Shown: positions 49,253-51,958 of the stretch, piece by piece
Layout of the letters: each line of letters starts with the position of its first letter
How positions within the stretch are numbered: the stretch's first letter is position 1
NCBI GenBank assembly: GCA_001515205.2
Contig: LQMQ01000039.1
Location: 1-51,958, forward strand
DNA from: Candidatus Hadarchaeum yellowstonense
GTDB lineage: Archaea; Hadarchaeota; Hadarchaeia; Hadarchaeales; Hadarchaeaceae
Length of the DNA stretch: 51,958 nucleotides
Direction of reading: 5' to 3'
Translations under genes and position numbers: made by a program
The notes under the pieces: generated by a model
Told to the model about the DNA's origin: nothing
Databases searched by the model: none
Seen by the model: only the letters and a program-made list of their open reading frames with translations

Positions 49253-50161
49253 GTGACTTTTGCCGGCGATGGACTATTAGCCAGGTTCAACCAAGTGTTT
49301 TCGGAGACCATGGGAAGCCTGAAGCGTGCTTTAACCGGCGCTCTCGGCAGGAATGCCCCGGCCATCAGCTTCATCATCTTGGCCTTCCTGATCGTCACCG
49401 TTCTGAGCACCGCTTACTTCCTGCTGGCCTTCAACCGGGAACAGTTCCTCAACCTGCCCCAGGTCAAGGAGTACGACAACCTGCTGGAAAACGTCACGGG
49501 GATGGACGAGTGGTCGAGGACAAAATTTTACTGGTCAAACAACCTCAGGATCGCCGGGCTCTACGCGATCTCCTTTCCCTTTTACACCGGGGCGGCCTCG
49601 CTCCTGATGACGAGCCACCAGATAGGCCTGGCGGCGGTGTACAACTATCACCTCTACGGCCCGCTTGTCCTGCTGAATTTCATCAGCATCATCTTCGTTC
49701 ACGGGATCCTCGAGCTGACGGGAGCTCTGATCCTCGGGGGCGCCTCGCTGCGGCTTGCCTGGAAGCTCTGGGGTTATTTGGGCCATGCCCTGACCGCTGG
49801 CTGGGGGAAGGTGACTAGGAAAAGAAAGGCCGCGATCAGGCAGCACCTGACCGATTACCTCATCCTCATCGCCCTGGGTTCACTTCTGATCGCCCTGGCC
49901 GCTCCCGTCGAGTCCTATCTTACTCCGAGCGCCAGCGTCTTGTTCCTGATCTCACCGACGCTGGCGATCTTGTTCCTCGCCTCCGTGCTGCTCTTCTACG
50001 CGGCAATCATCAGGGTGGGCTTCAGGCCAATGCTCCGCCGGGCCTCCTCGGTGCTGGAGGACCTCGGAGAACTGGCCTCGGGCAGGTGGAAACCGAGCCA
50101 CCTTTCGCTGCTGATGTTCCTCCTCTTTTCCCTGCTGACCTGGCTGGGACTGCTGGTCTGA
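49253..50161 (+). CDS. SpoIIM-like (DUF95) membrane protein
   Basis: A 302-residue protein with about six TM helices. FYWSNNLRIAGLYAISFPFY and FVHGILELTGALILGGASLR are the stage II sporulation M/DUF95 signature, present widely in non-sporulating archaea. Its function there is unknown. The start is a GTG at 49253, with a CTTAATTTT TATA-like element about 30 bases upstream and no clear ribosome-binding site. Confidence 0.8.
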   Translation: MTFAGDGLLARFNQVFSETMGSLKRALTGALGRNAPAISFIILAFLIVTVLSTAYFLLAFNREQFLNLPQVKEYDNLLENVTGMDEWSRTKFYWSNNLRIAGLYAISFPFYTGAASLLMTSHQIGLAAVYNYHLYGPLVLLNFISIIFVHGILELTGALILGGASLRLAWKLWGYLGHALTAGWGKVTRKRKAAIRQHLTDYLILIALGSLLIALAAPVESYLTPSASVLFLISPTLAILFLASVLLFYAAIIRVGFRPMLRRASSVLEDLGELASGRWKPSHLSLLMFLLFSLLTWLGLLV

Positions 50162-50250
50162 TCTCGCAGAAACAACCCGGCACCGTGGCCGCGAAAATCA
50201 GAGGAGAACCGGCGTTATATTAGCTGGCGGGAAACTTAGGTTTGATACCC

Positions 50251-51282
50251 ATGGAAAAGATAAGCCTGGGAAAGCTGCCCACGGTGATGACCTCGCGGGA
50301 ACTCATCGACACCGCTTTCAGGAGGGCCTCCGAAGCCGCGCCCAGGATAAAGGGGTCTCCACGAGAGGTAGCGGTCCAGCGCGAGCAGCAGCGCATAACT
50401 GTGGTCACAGCGACTGTGGTCGAGCACCTGAAGAAAACCGTGGCGGCCTTTCCCACCCTGACCGGCCTGCCCCAGTTCCACCGCGACCTGGTGGAGGCCC
50501 TGTGCGGCATCGATCGCCTGAGAAAGGCGCTGGGTGCCATCGCCGGGGCAACCAAGGTCGTGGAGAAAATCAGGCGGGAACAGCTGAGGAAACTGAAGTA
50601 CATCAAGTATCCCGCCGAGGCTGCCGCCGTGCGCCGCCAGGCCTACGGCCGGATCTCCTCGGTGCTGAAAAAAATAGACCAGGAGCTCCTTTTTCTGAAG
50701 GAGGCCGCCAAGAAGCTCTCAGAACTGCCCGAAGTTTATGTCGATATGCCGACGATTGTGATCGCGGGTTACCCCAACGTGGGGAAATCAACGCTGCTGA
50801 AGGCGCTGACGGGTTCCTCCCCCAAGATCGCCCCCTATCCCTTCACCACCACCGGGATACAGCTGGGCTACTTTGAGGACAGGCACCGGCGCTACCAGGT
50901 CGTGGACACACCGGGATTGCTGGACCGGCCTTTGGAAGAACGCAACCAAGTTGAGCTGCAGGCGATATCGGCCCTGAAGAACTTGGCCGGGGTCATCGTC
51001 TTCCTTCTGGATCCCTCCGAGACCTGTGGCTACCGGCTGGCGGACCAGCTGCACCTCCTCGAAGAGGTCAGGAGATCTTTTCCGCACACAAGGATTTTCG
51101 TGGCCGCCAACAAGGCCGACCTGCTGGGCCCGGAGCTAACCCAGCAAATTCAGAGGGACCATCCCGACATCCTCTTACTCACGGCCACGACGGGGGAAGG
51201 TGTCGAGGAGCTGCGGCGGAGACTGATCGCTGAGCTGGGGTCGAGCCCGCCAGGCGCCGGGCCACAATCTCAGAACTTGTAG
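50251..51282 (+). CDS. NOG1-type (Obg-related) GTPase
   Basis: A 343-residue GTPase. An N-terminal helical NOG1 domain (about 1-160) is followed by the G domain: G1 [19 protein letters not shown]2 around [12 protein letters not shown]3 [16 protein letters not shown] and G4 NKADLL. Eukaryotic and archaeal NOG1 proteins act in large-subunit assembly. The TATATTAG region at 50214-50222 lies about 30 bases before ATG 50251, suggesting a leaderless start; TTG 50242 is less likely. Its end overlaps the convergent adenosine-kinase gene by 13 bases. Confidence 0.9.
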   Translation: MEKISLGKLPTVMTSRELIDTAFRRASEAAPRIKGSPREVAVQREQQRITVVTATVVEHLKKTVAAFPTLTGLPQFHRDLVEALCGIDRLRKALGAIAGATKVVEKIRREQLRKLKYIKYPAEAAAVRRQAYGRISSVLKKIDQELLFLKEAAKKLSELPEVYVDMPTIVIAGYPNVGKSTLLKALTGSSPKIAPYPFTTTGIQLGYFEDRHRRYQVVDTPGLLDRPLEERNQVELQAISALKNLAGVIVFLLDPSETCGYRLADQLHLLEEVRRSFPHTRIFVAANKADLLGPELTQQIQRDHPDILLLTATTGEGVEELRRRLIAELGSSPPGAGPQSQNL

Positions 51283-51752
51283 CCGATCTTCCGGAGAAAC
51301 TCCTTCCGCCAGGCGATGTCCTTCTCGGTCTCGATTCCCTTGCTTCCAAAACCATCGACGACCCCGAGGATTCCGCGACCCTGAGCCGTTTCGGCCAGAA
51401 TCACCTGCAGCGGGTTGGCGGTGGCGGCAAAAATGGAGCAGACTTCGGGGATCTCCTTAATCCTGTTCAGGACGTTGATCGGGTAGGCATTTCGGATCAG
51501 GATCAGCAGACTGTGACCGGCACCCAGCTCGAGCGCCTTCTTGGCCGCAAAATCCTCGAGTTCCGGGTCGGTGCCGCTGTGCCTGACGAGACAGGGGCCG
51601 CTCGACTCACAGAAGGCCAGCCCGAACTTCAGCCCGGGAATGGAGGTCACCAGTGCCTCGTGCACATCCTCAACTGTCTTGATGAAGTGCGACTGGCAAA
51701 GGATCAGGTTGCATCCCTCGGGAGGAACCAGCTCCACTATTTTTAGCTCCAA
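51270..51752 (-). CDS. Adenosine-specific kinase (DUF355)
   Basis: A 160-residue protein beginning [20 protein letters not shown] with [58 protein letters not shown] and a [15 protein letters not shown]-terminal loop. This is the adenosine-specific kinase family known from Pyrobaculum. A TTG at 51752 is chosen because GGAGGTGG lies 6 bases upstream; GTG 51761 is inside that site. It follows the partial right-edge gene and probably shares its transcript. Confidence 0.87.
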   Translation of the reverse strand: MELKIVELVPPEGCNLILCQSHFIKTVEDVHEALVTSIPGLKFGLAFCESSGPCLVRHSGTDPELEDFAAKKALELGAGHSLLILIRNAYPINVLNRIKEIPEVCSIFAATANPLQVILAETAQGRGILGVVDGFGSKGIETEKDIAWRKEFLRKIGYKF

Positions 51753-51765
51753 GGAACCCACCTCC

Positions 51766-51958
51766 TCACAGGATAAACTCCCGTTTCAAATCGATAAATA
51801 TTTCCTTGTCGAGACTGTTTCTGAGAGGATGGGGAAAAACCTGATCCTGAAGACGGCAGCGGGTGCGGGCAAACACCGGGTCCAGCTCCTCCTGCTGCCT
51901 GTCGGTGAGGACATACTGGCGGTGTTTTTTGGAGGGGACCGGCCGCACGTCGGAGCCG
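51766..51958 (-). CDS. Partial hypothetical protein at the right edge
   Basis: About 63 codons are open to the window edge on the minus strand and end at a TGA at 51766, so the N-terminus lies outside. The visible part is a charged segment ([19 protein letters not shown]) followed by [19 protein letters not shown] and [17 protein letters not shown] do not recognise it. It is upstream of, and probably co-transcribed with, the adenosine-specific kinase gene. Confidence 0.5.
   Translation of the reverse strand, partial: GSDVRPVPSKKHRQYVLTDRQQEELDPVFARTRCRLQDQVFPHPLRNSLDKEIFIDLKREFIL

Noticed and set aside
1-51958. CRISPR arrays, insertion sequences, rRNA and integrase-type attachment sites
   Set aside because: No regularly spaced repeats, transposase-like proteins, rRNA motifs or tRNA-end duplications were seen. 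The tRNA-Gly 3' end was not seen repeated nearby, so no integrated element is indicated there.

Overview
The window is archaeal chromosome. It carries an archaeal translation and protein-targeting cluster (FtsY, prefoldin alpha, L18Ae, aIF6, L31e, L39e, PDCD5-like, S19e, RNase P component 4, Nep1), an archaeal-type CCA-adding enzyme, TATA-box promoters with several probably leaderless mRNAs, and a tRNA-Gly with encoded CCA. A complete coenzyme F420 locus beside methylene-H4MPT reductase, together with two tungsten aldehyde oxidoreductase loci and no visible methyl-coenzyme M reductase, suggests an anaerobic archaeon using tetrahydropterin and F420 C1 chemistry. An uncultivated lineage such as Hadarchaeota would fit, but that placement is inference.

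Layout. 1-5.4 kb is clearly AT-richer than the rest. It holds a partial left-edge gene, an ArsR regulator in an operon with a polyferredoxin, a tungsten AOR and an FAD/NAD oxidoreductase (an AorABC-like set), and a decayed pseudogene. 5.4-7.3 kb is an arsenite-resistance unit (ArsR, ACR3, second ArsR) with clear inverted-repeat operators. 7.3-12.9 kb is mer plus cofE, cofD, cofH, cofG and cofC. 12.8-16.5 kb has a LysE-type exporter, TrpB2, two tandem Lrp-type ligand-binding (RAM) proteins and F420:NADPH oxidoreductase. 16.5-21.4 kb is the minus-strand translation/targeting operon, divergent from a small MscS-like channel and a rhomboid protease.

22.7-30.6 kb is a signalling region and the best candidate for an undescribed system. 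It has a KaiC-like ATPase, then a tightly overlapping operon of a GH3-like acyl-adenylating enzyme, a 7TM protein and two DUF835 proteins (one with five TM segments), followed by a MEDS-PadR fusion, a stand-alone PadR and a coiled-coil protein. 30.7-35.8 kb holds an Fe-dependent alcohol dehydrogenase convergent with a second AorB-AorA pair that is co-transcribed with a sodium:solute symporter; together these could link alcohol, aldehyde and acid chemistry to ferredoxin. 35.9-37.1 kb has an arginine-deiminase-superfamily enzyme and tRNA-Gly.

37.1-41.9 kb is a pilus/secretion operon (TadC-like, TadA-like with a Cys-rich N-terminus, and three small helical proteins). 42-52 kb is mixed housekeeping: MarC, a short FdrA-like protein, a PPC-domain protein, QueC, a HTH regulator divergent from Hsp20, ThpR, CCA-adding enzyme, DUF1152, an SpoIIM-like membrane protein, a NOG1-type GTPase, adenosine-specific kinase, and a partial gene at the right edge. 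No CRISPR array, rRNA or intact insertion sequence was seen.
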